Positions 36,186 through 45,040 of a stretch of 64,000 nt of DNA are shown piece by piece. Below the pieces are notes generated by a model that saw nothing but the letters and a program-made list of their open reading frames with translations, had not been told where the DNA came from and did no database searches. The translations under genes and the position numbers were made by a program. Positions within the stretch are counted from its first letter, which is position 1; every line of letters starts with the position of its first letter. This DNA is from Ruegeria sp. YS9 (lineage in GTDB: Bacteria > Pseudomonadota > Alphaproteobacteria > Rhodobacterales > Rhodobacteraceae), in contig NZ_CP102409.1 of NCBI RefSeq assembly GCF_024628725.1, forward strand, positions 253,501 through 317,500, given 5' to 3'.

Positions 36186-37418
36186 ATGTCGACTATGACT
36201 GACCCACCGAAAGCTGATTTTCGGTTGTCTATGCTCATAAACGATACCCGCTATCGCTCTCTTACATTTCAGGTGATTGCGGCCATCGTCATTGCGCTTT
36301 CGATCTGGTATCTGGGCAACAACCTGATCCAGAACCTCAGGGCCGCAGGGCTCAATATTTCCTATTCTTTCCTCGGCGATTCCGCCGGGTATGACATCAA
36401 CCAGCGTCTTGTAGAATATGACAGTCAGTCATCACATGCACGCGCGGCACTTGTAGGTTTGCTGAACACATTGCTCGTGGCCTTTCTGGCCTGTATCACT
36501 GCAACTGTTTTCGGTGTGATCGCGGGTGTTCTGAGACTGTCGAACAACTGGCTCGTATCGAAGCTGATGGCAGTATATGTCGAGATCTTCCGGAACATAC
36601 CGGTGCTGATCTGGATCATCATCATCTTCACGATCATGACGGCCGTGCTGCCGCCGCCAAGCGCGTTCCGAGGGGAAAACCCGACGTCATCGATGCTGTT
36701 TGGGTCCTTTGCCTTTACCAATCGGGGCATCTATTTCCCGCGTCCTGAATTCGCCAATGGCTTGTTTGCATCGGCAGCCCTGAACTGGTTGCTGGTCATC
36801 GCCGTCCTGATCGGATCGTGGTTCGTCAGCGGCGAAGTCGAAAAGCGCGCAACCAAGAAGCAGGAAGAAACCGGCGAGCGTCCCGCGACGCTGTTGCCGA
36901 AACTGGCAATCTGGCTGGTGCCTTTTGTGCTGTTGATGATCATCATGGGCTTGACCTGGGATGTCCCCGAACTGAAGCGCTTTAACTTCAGCGGCGGACT
37001 GAATGCCGGCGGTCCTCTGATTGCACTGTGGTTCGCCCTGTCGATCTATACCGGTGCCTTTATCGCGGAAAACGTGCGTGCGGGTATTCAGGCGATCAGC
37101 AAAGGTCAGACCGAGGCCGCAGCCGCACTGGGCCTGCGTCAGGGACGGATCATGAAACTGGTCATCCTGCCCCAGGCATTGCGTGTCATCATCCCGCCGC
37201 TGATCTCGCAGTATCTGAACATCACCAAGAACTCGTCTCTTGCGATTGCCGTGGGCTATGCGGATATCACCGCAACACTGGGTGGTATTACCCTGAACCA
37301 GACCGGCCGGGCGATTGAATGCGTTCTGCTGCTGATGTTGTTCTACCTCACGGCCTCGCTGCTGATTTCGACCGGGATGAACATCTACAACGCTTCCGTC
37401 AAGCTGAAGGAGCGCTGA
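36186..37418 (+). CDS. bztB: Amino acid ABC transporter permease BztB
   Basis: A 410-residue membrane protein of the HisM/AapQ type. It has an N-terminal helix (about 28-48), a long periplasmic insert, and the two halves of the permease domain separated by an insert (about 195-280). The EAA-type coupling loop AISKGQTEAAAALGLRQGRIM is near residue 315, with conserved Gly. Start 36186 follows weak upstream signals; the in-frame upstream start is less likely. BztC starts three bases after the stop. Confidence 0.96.
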   Translation: MSTMTDPPKADFRLSMLINDTRYRSLTFQVIAAIVIALSIWYLGNNLIQNLRAAGLNISYSFLGDSAGYDINQRLVEYDSQSSHARAALVGLLNTLLVAFLACITATVFGVIAGVLRLSNNWLVSKLMAVYVEIFRNIPVLIWIIIIFTIMTAVLPPPSAFRGENPTSSMLFGSFAFTNRGIYFPRPEFANGLFASAALNWLLVIAVLIGSWFVSGEVEKRATKKQEETGERPATLLPKLAIWLVPFVLLMIIMGLTWDVPELKRFNFSGGLNAGGPLIALWFALSIYTGAFIAENVRAGIQAISKGQTEAAAALGLRQGRIMKLVILPQALRVIIPPLISQYLNITKNSSLAIAVGYADITATLGGITLNQTGRAIECVLLLMLFYLTASLLISTGMNIYNASVKLKER

Positions 37419-37421
37419 GCC

Positions 37422-38720
37422 ATGAGTGATCAAGCAACAAACCCGATCGCCTTCGTGGCCGAAGGCACCATCCCGCCCTCACCGCCGCCGGCGAATGAGA
37501 CCGGCGTCATCAAATGGCTGCGCGAGAATCTGTTTTCCGGGGTCGTCAATTCGATCCTGACAGTTCTGTCGCTGATCCTGATCTACATTCTTCTCAAGAA
37601 TACCCTGCCATGGATTCTGAACGGAGTGTGGAATGCCAACTCGCTGGCGGAATGCCGCGAAATTCTGGGGGACAAGACCGGAGCCTGTTTCGCGGTTCTG
37701 ACGGAACGCTGGCCGCAGCTGATCTATGGGTTCAAATACCCCGTCGATGCCTATTGGCGGCCGAACCTGGCCTTTGTGCTGATGCTGGTGGCGATTGCGC
37801 CGGTGCTGTTCTTTGACCTGCCCCGCAAGATGCTGTTGTTCACGGCGGTCTATCCCTTCCTGGCTTTCTGGCTGATCTGGGGTGGCACGATCCTTGTGCC
37901 TCTGGTTGCACTTGTTGGCTGCATAGCCGCCGGTGGTGTCTTCCAGAAGCTGGGCAACAACAGCTTTGCCGCCGGGTTCTTCGGAGCAATCGTGACCGCG
38001 CTGGTCATCTGGAACGTCGGAGGGGCCCTGATCCCGGAAGGCGCATCAGAAAACGCGTGGCTGTCGGCCGTTCCCAGCCGTGACCTGGGTGGCTTCATGC
38101 TGAACATGATGCTGGGCGTGACCTGTGTGTCGCTGTCGGTACCACTCGGGATCGCATTGGCCTTGGGGCGACAGTCGAACATGCCGCTGATCAAGTGGGT
38201 CTGTGTCATCTTCATCGAGTTCATCCGCGGCGTGCCTCTGATCACGCTGCTGTTCGTGGCTTCGGTGATGCTGGCCTATTTCTTCCCGCCTGACAGCACG
38301 GTCGACCTGTTCCTGCGCGTTGTGATCATGATCACCATGTTCTCGTCCGCCTATATCGCCGAGGTGATCCGCGGCGGTCTGGCAGCGCTTCCGCGTGGGC
38401 AGTACGAGGCCGCAGACAGTCTTGGGCTGGATTATCCGCAGGCGATGCGGCTTATCATCCTGCCACAGGCGCTGAAGATCTCGATCCCCGGGATCGTGAA
38501 CGTGGCCGTGGGCCTGTTCAAGGATACGACACTGGTTTCGGTCATTTCGATGTTCGATCTGGTGGGCATGATCCGTGGTCCCATCCTGGCGTCGACCGAA
38601 TGGAACGGCGTCTACTGGGAGCTTCTGGGCTTTGCCGCGCTTCTGTTCTTCGTCGTCTGTTACGGCATCTCTCAATATTCTCAGTGGCTCGAGCGTCGCC
38701 TTGCCACAGATCATCGTTAA
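37422..38720 (+). CDS. bztC: Amino acid ABC transporter permease BztC
   Basis: A 432-residue permease pairing with BztB. Membrane segments lie at about 35-60, 125-190 and 225-415. The EAA loop is GLAALPRGQYEAADSLGLDY near 325. Usual length for BztC/AapM. AAGGAGCG lies before the start. It forms the membrane channel of the acidic amino acid importer with BztB. Confidence 0.97.
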   Translation: MSDQATNPIAFVAEGTIPPSPPPANETGVIKWLRENLFSGVVNSILTVLSLILIYILLKNTLPWILNGVWNANSLAECREILGDKTGACFAVLTERWPQLIYGFKYPVDAYWRPNLAFVLMLVAIAPVLFFDLPRKMLLFTAVYPFLAFWLIWGGTILVPLVALVGCIAAGGVFQKLGNNSFAAGFFGAIVTALVIWNVGGALIPEGASENAWLSAVPSRDLGGFMLNMMLGVTCVSLSVPLGIALALGRQSNMPLIKWVCVIFIEFIRGVPLITLLFVASVMLAYFFPPDSTVDLFLRVVIMITMFSSAYIAEVIRGGLAALPRGQYEAADSLGLDYPQAMRLIILPQALKISIPGIVNVAVGLFKDTTLVSVISMFDLVGMIRGPILASTEWNGVYWELLGFAALLFFVVCYGISQYSQWLERRLATDHR

Positions 38721-38732
38721 GGAGTTCAACAC

Positions 38733-39524
38733 ATGTCTGAACTTGCAATCGACCGCGAAATCGACCGCTCCAAGATGCAGGTGAGCGACGAGGTCGCCAT
38801 CGAAATCAACCAAATGAACAAGTGGTACGGGTCCTTCCACGTGCTGCGCGACATCAATCTGACCGTCAATCAGGGCGAGCGGATCGTGATCGCGGGCCCG
38901 TCGGGATCGGGCAAATCCACGCTGATCCGCTGTCTGAACGCGCTGGAGGAACACCAGCAGGGCACGATCGTGGTGGACGGGATCGAGCTGTCGAATGACC
39001 TGAAGAACATCGACAAGATCCGCTCCGAGGTTGGGATGGTGTTCCAGCACTTCAACCTGTTCCCGCATCTGACCATTCTGGAAAACTGTACGCTGGCCCC
39101 GATCTGGGTGCGCAAGACGCCCAAGAAAGAGGCCGAAGAGCGCGCGATGCACTTCCTGGAAAAGGTGAAAATTCCCGAACAGGCCGACAAGTATCCCGGT
39201 CAGCTTTCGGGTGGTCAGCAGCAGCGTGTGGCGATTGCCCGCTCGCTCTGCATGATGCCGCGGATCATGTTGTTCGATGAACCGACATCGGCGCTGGACC
39301 CCGAGATGATCAAAGAGGTGCTCGACACCATGATCGAACTGGCCGAGGAAGGCATGACCATGCTGTGCGTGACGCACGAGATGGGTTTTGCCCGTCAGGT
39401 CGCCAACCGCGTGATCTTCATGGATGCCGGGCAGATCGTGGAACAGAACGAACCCGAAGAGTTCTTCAACAACCCGCAAAGCGAGCGGACCAAACTGTTC
39501 CTGAGCCAGATTCTGGGTCACTGA
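38733..39524 (+). CDS. bztD: Amino acid ABC transporter ATP-binding protein BztD
   Basis: A 263-residue ATPase of the GlnQ/AapP type. Walker A is [17 protein letters not shown], the signature [16 protein letters not shown], and Walker [17 protein letters not shown]. It energises BztABC uptake. TAAGGAG stands ten bases before the ATG. A strong terminator follows. Confidence 0.97.
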   Translation: MSELAIDREIDRSKMQVSDEVAIEINQMNKWYGSFHVLRDINLTVNQGERIVIAGPSGSGKSTLIRCLNALEEHQQGTIVVDGIELSNDLKNIDKIRSEVGMVFQHFNLFPHLTILENCTLAPIWVRKTPKKEAEERAMHFLEKVKIPEQADKYPGQLSGGQQQRVAIARSLCMMPRIMLFDEPTSALDPEMIKEVLDTMIELAEEGMTMLCVTHEMGFARQVANRVIFMDAGQIVEQNEPEEFFNNPQSERTKLFLSQILGH

Positions 39525-39548
39525 CCCGCACAAAGGCGGAAAGAATGA

Positions 39549-39575
39549 AGGCGGGGTATAGCCCCGCCTTTTTTT
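39549..39575 (+). terminator. Rho-independent terminator after bztD
   Basis: AGGCGGGG (39549-39556), loop TATAG, CCCCGCCT (39562-39569) and a T-run. It reaches the end of the convergent SixA-like gene. Confidence 0.9.
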
Positions 39576-40071
39576 ATTCGATCAACTCACGCGGGATGGT
39601 GAACCCCAACACTGTCCCGGTTTGCCATCGGACCTCGGCCCAGCTGTTGATGTCGAATGACATGACCGTTGTTGCACAGGTTGGATAATCGAAAAAGCGT
39701 GCATGATCTGGCGGTTGTCGCACCAGACGGTTGGCGAAATCGGCGATCCCGGGATTGTGACCCAGCATCAATACAGCCGGTTCCGTAGCGCCCGAAAGCT
39801 CTCGCAGCATGACCTTTGAATCAGCGTGGTAGAGCGCGCTGAGAAAACTGATTTTTTTGGCCTGCAAACCCATGCGATCCCATGTCTCGCGGGTGCGGGT
39901 TGATGTGGAGCTGAGAACTTCATCCGGTAGCCAGCCGTGGTGACGCAACCAAGCAGCGATGGCCGGGGCTGACTTTCGTCCACGCTTGTTCAGCGGGCGG
40001 TCATGATCACCAAGACCCGGGCTATCCCAGCTTGATTTCGCATGACGTGTCAGGATCAGAATTCGGGTCAT
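39574..40071 (-). CDS. Histidine phosphatase, SixA-like
   Basis: A 165-residue phosphoglycerate-mutase-fold phosphatase. The RHG-type active site reads ILTRHAKSSW at residues 6-15, and the second His is in LMLGHNPGI. SixA dephosphorylates phosphohistidine in histidine-containing phosphotransfer proteins in E. coli; the target here is unknown. The start at 40071 overlaps the end of the 4Fe-4S gene by four bases. Confidence 0.88.
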   Translation of the reverse strand: MTRILILTRHAKSSWDSPGLGDHDRPLNKRGRKSAPAIAAWLRHHGWLPDEVLSSTSTRTRETWDRMGLQAKKISFLSALYHADSKVMLRELSGATEPAVLMLGHNPGIADFANRLVRQPPDHARFFDYPTCATTVMSFDINSWAEVRWQTGTVLGFTIPRELIE

Positions 40072-40754
40072 GACGGATGAAAGGCTTTCATGTGATGGGC
40101 CGATTGTTCGGGGTCGCGTCCTGCGCCCGCGCTCAGGGGGCAGGCAAGGCGGGCCAGACACCCACCAGACATGCAGGTCTGACCTTCAGCGGTGCCAAGA
40201 TGGTCGTGGCATGCAGCGACGTCATAGAAATCCTGCGCGTTCAGCGCGCTGACCGGACAGGTCGTCGTGCAAGGCGCGGCGCAGGTTTCGCAAGGCGACA
40301 CGCCGGCAGGGGCTGGGATGGCGAACTCTTCGGCAAAATGCAGTGCGCCCCGATAGGAAATCATCATGCCAACGGTATCATGCACCAATGCCCCGACCGG
40401 GCTGCTGAACGTCCGTCCAGATTTGAGCGCCCAGTCGATGAATGGCGTGTAAGGGGGGCCGCTAAACGGAAAATACGCCCGGGCGCCGAGCGCCTTGGCC
40501 ATCTGACTGACCACCCTTTTCGACCATCGGTCAACGGGGTCGGCCTGGTGCCATTCTGGTGAGGCTTTCAGTGCGGGCCAGAAGTCCGGCCCAGCCCCCA
40601 ACAGGATCAGCGTACCGGTGTCGAGGTCTTGGGCTGCAACGTGGCGAGGATGCAGTGCGCCCATGACCAACAAACCAGCATGACGGGCGGCGTTTTCAAC
40701 CTGTTCATAAGGCGTCGCGTCACGATCAGAGGAAGGCTGTGCAAGATGTGTCAT
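40068..40754 (-). CDS. 4Fe-4S binding (ferredoxin-like) protein
   Basis: A 228-residue protein with two cysteine clusters near the C-terminus: CETCAAPCTTTCP (about 153-165) and CMSGGCLARLACP (about 190-206). These could hold two 4Fe-4S clusters, resembling the end of QueG-type epoxyqueuosine reductases but lacking the cobalamin-binding body, so I do not call it QueG. GGAGAC lies directly before the start. It is translationally coupled to the SixA-like phosphatase. Confidence 0.78.
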   Translation of the reverse strand: MTHLAQPSSDRDATPYEQVENAARHAGLLVMGALHPRHVAAQDLDTGTLILLGAGPDFWPALKASPEWHQADPVDRWSKRVVSQMAKALGARAYFPFSGPPYTPFIDWALKSGRTFSSPVGALVHDTVGMMISYRGALHFAEEFAIPAPAGVSPCETCAAPCTTTCPVSALNAQDFYDVAACHDHLGTAEGQTCMSGGCLARLACPLSAGAGRDPEQSAHHMKAFHPS

Positions 40755-40776
40755 GTCTCCTCCTCTCGTGCGGGGG

Positions 40777-41640
40777 TCAGTCCGGGCGTATCAGTGACCC
40801 GGCCCCGTGTTCGGTGAACAGCTCCAGCAGCACGGCATTCGGTGCACGCCCGTCCAATATGACAACCGCCCGCACGCCGCTGTGCAGGGCGTCCAGCGCG
40901 GTTTCCGTCTTGGGTATCATGCCGCCTGCAATGGTGCCTTCGCGGGTCATTTCCCTTATCTGACCGGCCTTGAGTTCGGTCACGACATCACCCGCCGCGT
41001 TCTTGACACCGGAAACATCCGTCAGCAGCAACAGACGGTCTGCCTTGAGCGCAGATGCGATTGCCCCGGCTGCCGTGTCACCATTGACGTTGAATGTCTC
41101 ACCGTCGCGGCCTGCACCAAGCGGCGCAATGACCGGGATTACGTCATGGGAAAACAGATCGTGCAGGATCTTCGGATTCATCTCGGCCGGAGTGCCGACA
41201 AAGCCCAGCGACGCATCTGTCTGATCGCAGACCATCAGGCTTGCGTCCTTGCCAGACAAGCCCACGGCCGACCCGCCCTGATCATTGATCGCCTGTACGA
41301 TGCGTTTGTTCACGAGGCCGGACAGAACCATTTCGACCACTTCAACCGTGGCCTTGTCGGTCACTCGCTTGCCGTTCACGAAATCGGATTGAATGTCCAG
41401 CTTGCCCAGCATTGCATTGATCATCGGACCACCGCCGTGGACGACCACCGGGTTCACACCCACCTGGCGCATCAGAACCACGTCCCGGGCAAAGCTTTCC
41501 ATCGCCTCGTCGCTGCCCATGGCGTGCCCGCCAAGTTTGATGACGACAATGGCTCCATCATAGCGCTGCAAATAGGGCAGGGCGCTGTTGAGTGTGGCTG
41601 CGGTGGCGATCCAGTCCCGGTTCATATCTCGTGTCTTCAT
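40777..41640 (-). CDS. argB: Acetylglutamate kinase
   Basis: A 287-residue Arg[11 protein letters not shown] (phosphate site) near residue 32, [13 protein letters not shown] near 70, and [20 protein letters not shown] near 195 are conserved. It phosphorylates N-acetylglutamate in arginine synthesis. An N-terminal helix typical of arginine-inhibited forms is present. It follows engB by 60 bases, in the same direction. Confidence 0.97.
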   Translation of the reverse strand: MKTRDMNRDWIATAATLNSALPYLQRYDGAIVVIKLGGHAMGSDEAMESFARDVVLMRQVGVNPVVVHGGGPMINAMLGKLDIQSDFVNGKRVTDKATVEVVEMVLSGLVNKRIVQAINDQGGSAVGLSGKDASLMVCDQTDASLGFVGTPAEMNPKILHDLFSHDVIPVIAPLGAGRDGETFNVNGDTAAGAIASALKADRLLLLTDVSGVKNAAGDVVTELKAGQIREMTREGTIAGGMIPKTETALDALHSGVRAVVILDGRAPNAVLLELFTEHGAGSLIRPD

Positions 41641-41700
41641 AGATAAAGTCCTTCTGGAAAACCGTGTTAGGACCTTTGCCCCACGCTGCCAAGGGCGAAG

Positions 41701-42354
41701 CTATTCCAGATGCGCAATGATGGACCGCAGGGTCGCGATGCCATCACCCTTTTCGGAAGACGTGAGCACAATCTCCGGAAAAGCTGCGGGATGTTTGGAC
41801 AACGCAGCCCGGGTTTGTTCCAACACCTTCTCGCGTTCGTTGGCTTTGACCTTGTCTGCCTTGGTCAGTACGCATTGAAACGTCACGGCGCTGGTGTCCA
41901 GCAACTTCATGATTTCGTCATCGACCGGTTTTACCCCGTGGCGCGAGTCTATCAGGACAAAGGCACGGCGCAACGTCTGGCGCCCGCTGAGATATTGTTT
42001 CAGCAGCTTCTGCCACTTCTCGACCACTTTCACCGGGGCGTTTGCATAGCCATAGCCCGGCAGGTCCACGAGATAGAGTTCCGGGCCTTGGGTGAAAAAG
42101 TTGATCTCTTGCGTGCGGCCGGGTGTGTTGGATGCGCGGGCCAGACCCTTCGTGCCGGTCAAGGCATTGATCAGGCTGGACTTGCCCACGTTCGAACGCC
42201 CCGCAAAACAGACTTCCAACCGGTCCGGGGCAGGCAGACCGTTCATGGCGACAACGCCTTTGACGAACTCGGACGGGCCTGCAAACAGTTTGCGGCCTCG
42301 TTCCAGGGCGAATTCATCCGGGTCTTCGGCCAGGGGGAAGGGAAGCGTGGTCAT
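41701..42354 (-). CDS. engB: Ribosome biogenesis GTP-binding protein EngB (YsxC/YihA)
   Basis: A 217-residue small GTPase required for 50S assembly. G1 CFAGRSNVGKSSLINAL near residue 48, G3 LVDLPGYGYA, G4 LTKADK, G5 TSSEKGDG are all visible. Its start overlaps the stop of the MOSC gene (ATGA). Part of the yidC-MOSC-engB-argB unit common in Rhodobacteraceae. Confidence 0.96.
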   Translation of the reverse strand: MTTLPFPLAEDPDEFALERGRKLFAGPSEFVKGVVAMNGLPAPDRLEVCFAGRSNVGKSSLINALTGTKGLARASNTPGRTQEINFFTQGPELYLVDLPGYGYANAPVKVVEKWQKLLKQYLSGRQTLRRAFVLIDSRHGVKPVDDEIMKLLDTSAVTFQCVLTKADKVKANEREKVLEQTRAALSKHPAAFPEIVLTSSEKGDGIATLRSIIAHLE

Positions 42355-43088
42355 AGCACCTGCACCTCATCGTTGACGCGGATTTCGCCGCCCTGAAGGA
42401 CCTCGGCGTAAACGCCGAAATCCTGATGATCCCATCTGTTCAGGGCGCGCAGCGTGTCCGCGTCCCTCTCACCGGTTTCGGGATTGGCAGTGGTGGCCAT
42501 ACACCGCGTGATCCGCTCGCGTACGCGAAGCACGGCCTCGCCTATGCGCACGTCACGGCCCAGCCAGTCAAACTCATCCCATAACGGCAGACCTTCGAAC
42601 CAGATATTGCCGCGCCACCGAACAATGGACAGAGTCTGGCCCAGCTTCTGTTCGACTGCGCGATGCGATGCCATGTTGCACAGGCTGATCGACGGAAAAT
42701 CGCTGTCGGTCATGCCGCGCCCGGGAACCCGAACGATCCGGGCTGATGCAGCGCGATCCGCAGGCATAAGCGGCTTTACCCAGTCCAGAAAGACTTCCTG
42801 TTCCGTATCAGGTTCAAAAGTCAATTCCGGTCGCTGCGGGTGGCGCAGTGTAACCCGTTCGCCCTGCAATTCGGCCGAAATGGCCATCAACTGAGGCGCT
42901 TTTGAACCGCGGCTGAAATTGAAACAGGGGGCCCATTCAGAACCATCGGTTTTGGCGGCCTCATGAGCGACCGCCCAAACGCGATCCCCGGGCATGGTCT
43001 GCCCGGGGATGAGTGTGACTTGGCTCAGGGCTTCACGCCCGTGGCTTTTGATCGGGTGGCGCCAAAGGCCTGAAACCGTTCCGCTCAT
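42351..43088 (-). CDS. MOSC domain protein (YcbX/mARC-like)
   Basis: A 245-residue protein. An N-terminal beta-barrel segment begins MSGTVSGLWRHPIKSHGRE, and a conserved Cys that may bind molybdenum cofactor sulfur is in ERITRCMATTANPETGER. MOSC proteins take part in molybdenum-cofactor-dependent reductions. It overlaps yidC upstream and engB downstream by four bases each. The longer in-frame start lies inside yidC and is rejected. Confidence 0.9.
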   Translation of the reverse strand: MSGTVSGLWRHPIKSHGREALSQVTLIPGQTMPGDRVWAVAHEAAKTDGSEWAPCFNFSRGSKAPQLMAISAELQGERVTLRHPQRPELTFEPDTEQEVFLDWVKPLMPADRAASARIVRVPGRGMTDSDFPSISLCNMASHRAVEQKLGQTLSIVRWRGNIWFEGLPLWDEFDWLGRDVRIGEAVLRVRERITRCMATTANPETGERDADTLRALNRWDHQDFGVYAEVLQGGEIRVNDEVQVL

Positions 43089-44914
43089 TTGTTGTCCGTA
43101 TTTGGCGTCCGCTTGAAACCGGACTTGATGTTTCCGAACACGTCCGGCTTGTAGCCTTGGCTGCGCATGATCAGATATTGCTGTGTGAACGTGATCGTGT
43201 TGTTCGCGATCCAGTATACGACCAGGCCACTGGCGAAACCACCCAGCATGAACATGAAGACCCAAGGCATCCAGGCAAAGATCATTGCCTGCGTCGGATC
43301 GGTTGGTGCCGGGTTCAGTTTCTGCTGCAACCACATCGAAATACCCAGCAGCAGCGGCAGAATGCCGATGAAGATCAACGCCATCAGGCTGTCAGGCTGC
43401 GGGCCGGCCCAAGGCAGCAAGCCAAAGAGATTCATGATCGAAGTCGGATCCGGCGCGCTCAGGTCCTGGAACGGGCCGAACCAAGGGGCCTGACGCAGTT
43501 CGATCGTCACGAAAATAACCTTGTACAGCGAGAAGAAGATTGGAATCTGCAACAGAATGGGCAGACAACCCGCGGCAGGGTTTACCTTTTCCTTTTTGTA
43601 CAGCTCCATCATGCCCTGCTGCATCTTCTGACGGTCGTCGCCGGCGGCTTCTTTCAGGGCTTCCATCTGCGGCTGCAATTCCTTCATCTTCGCCATCGAG
43701 ACGTAGGATTTGAAGGCCAGCGGGAACAGGATAGCCTTGATGATCAGCGTCAGTCCGATGATCGACCAGCCCATGTTTCCGATCAGGGCATTGATGTTGT
43801 GCAGCAGCCAGAAGATCGGCTTGGTCAGGAAGTAGAACCACCCCCAGTCGATGCTGTCGATGAACTTCTGAACACCTTCCGCCTGATACTCTCGGATGGT
43901 TTCCCATTCCTTGGCGCCGGCGAAAAGCCTGGTTGTGACCTCTTCCGTGGCGCCGGGCGCGACTGTAAGGGTCGGCAGAACCGTTTCCGTCTGGTAAATC
44001 TTGCGACGTGAATCGTATTTGGCAGCGGCCTTGAACGCTGAACCCTCGGCCGGGATCAGGGTGGTCATCCAGTAGTGATCCGTGAACCCGATCCAGCCGC
44101 CTTCTTTGACCTGATAGACCTCGGCCTGCGCGCGTTCATTGGGGTCGATATCGAAATCGCGCACATCGCCATAGTCGATCTCATCCAGAACGCCGTCAGC
44201 CATGACCATGACGCCTTCGTGCAGAATGAAGAAGTTCTTCAGGCCGGGCAGGTCACCGTCTTCGCCCATGCCGTGGCGTGCCAGAATGCCGTAGGGGGCC
44301 ATGCCGACCTCGGCGTCCGTGGTGTTCTCGACCGACTGGGTGACCGAGAACATGTAGTTTTCATCCACGGCAATGGTGCGGCGGAAGGTGAGGCCGTTTC
44401 CATTGTCCCAGGCCAGCGTGATCGGAGTATCAACACCCAGAGTTTCGCCCTGCTCAAGCGTCCAAAGAGTGTTCGGGCCGGGAACGTCCGTGACCGACAG
44501 GCCCGCGCCGGGGGCCCAGCCGTAAAGGGCATAATAGGCCGAGTCACTTCCAACCGGGGACAGAAGTTCGACGATCGGAGAATCCTCGTCCAGTGAAACC
44601 TTGTAATCCTTCAGCGACAGCTCATCAATTCGGCCACCGGCAAGCGACAGGCTACCCGTCAGGCGGGGCGTGTCGATGCTGACGCGGGGCGCCTCGGTTT
44701 CGGCTTCGGCTTCGGTGGCGGTTGCAGTTGCTTCGCCGACCGTACCGGTGTCGGCGGCGCTGGGCGTCTGAACCTCATTCCCTTCGATGCTGGCGATTTC
44801 AGCCTGTTCCGTGGTTGGCGTCGGTTCCGGAGGAGGGAACAGCACGAACCAGACCAGGATCACGAGAAAGCTGAGCGCGGTTGCGAGGATGAGATTCTTG
44901 TTCTGATCGTCCAT
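43085..44914 (-). CDS. yidC: Membrane protein insertase YidC
   Basis: A 609-residue YidC. An N-terminal membrane helix (about 7-25) is followed by a low-complexity Thr/Glu/Ala stretch (about 28-80), the periplasmic P1 domain, and five C-terminal helices that include AGCLPILLQIPIFFSLYKVI. It inserts inner-membrane proteins alone or with SecYEG. Start 44914 (MDDQNKNLILATALSF) fits the family. yidD, usually adjacent, is 4.3 kb upstream, with three genes between. Confidence 0.97.
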   Translation of the reverse strand: MDDQNKNLILATALSFLVILVWFVLFPPPEPTPTTEQAEIASIEGNEVQTPSAADTGTVGEATATATEAEAETEAPRVSIDTPRLTGSLSLAGGRIDELSLKDYKVSLDEDSPIVELLSPVGSDSAYYALYGWAPGAGLSVTDVPGPNTLWTLEQGETLGVDTPITLAWDNGNGLTFRRTIAVDENYMFSVTQSVENTTDAEVGMAPYGILARHGMGEDGDLPGLKNFFILHEGVMVMADGVLDEIDYGDVRDFDIDPNERAQAEVYQVKEGGWIGFTDHYWMTTLIPAEGSAFKAAAKYDSRRKIYQTETVLPTLTVAPGATEEVTTRLFAGAKEWETIREYQAEGVQKFIDSIDWGWFYFLTKPIFWLLHNINALIGNMGWSIIGLTLIIKAILFPLAFKSYVSMAKMKELQPQMEALKEAAGDDRQKMQQGMMELYKKEKVNPAAGCLPILLQIPIFFSLYKVIFVTIELRQAPWFGPFQDLSAPDPTSIMNLFGLLPWAGPQPDSLMALIFIGILPLLLGISMWLQQKLNPAPTDPTQAMIFAWMPWVFMFMLGGFASGLVVYWIANNTITFTQQYLIMRSQGYKPDVFGNIKSGFKRTPNTDNK

Positions 44915-45040
44915 CTGGGACAGCCACCTTGAGCAGTGAAAGACACCCGCAGGGTTCAACAGAGTGCAGGCCCAAAGGTCAAGCGGAATCGCTCGTCATT
45001 TCGACACGGATTGGTCTTCTGTGGTGCAGTTTCCGGTTCT

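Noticed and set aside
40068..40754. Calling the 4Fe-4S protein QueG
   Set aside because: Only the Fe-S cysteine clusters resemble QueG; the length and the missing cobalamin-binding part argue against it.
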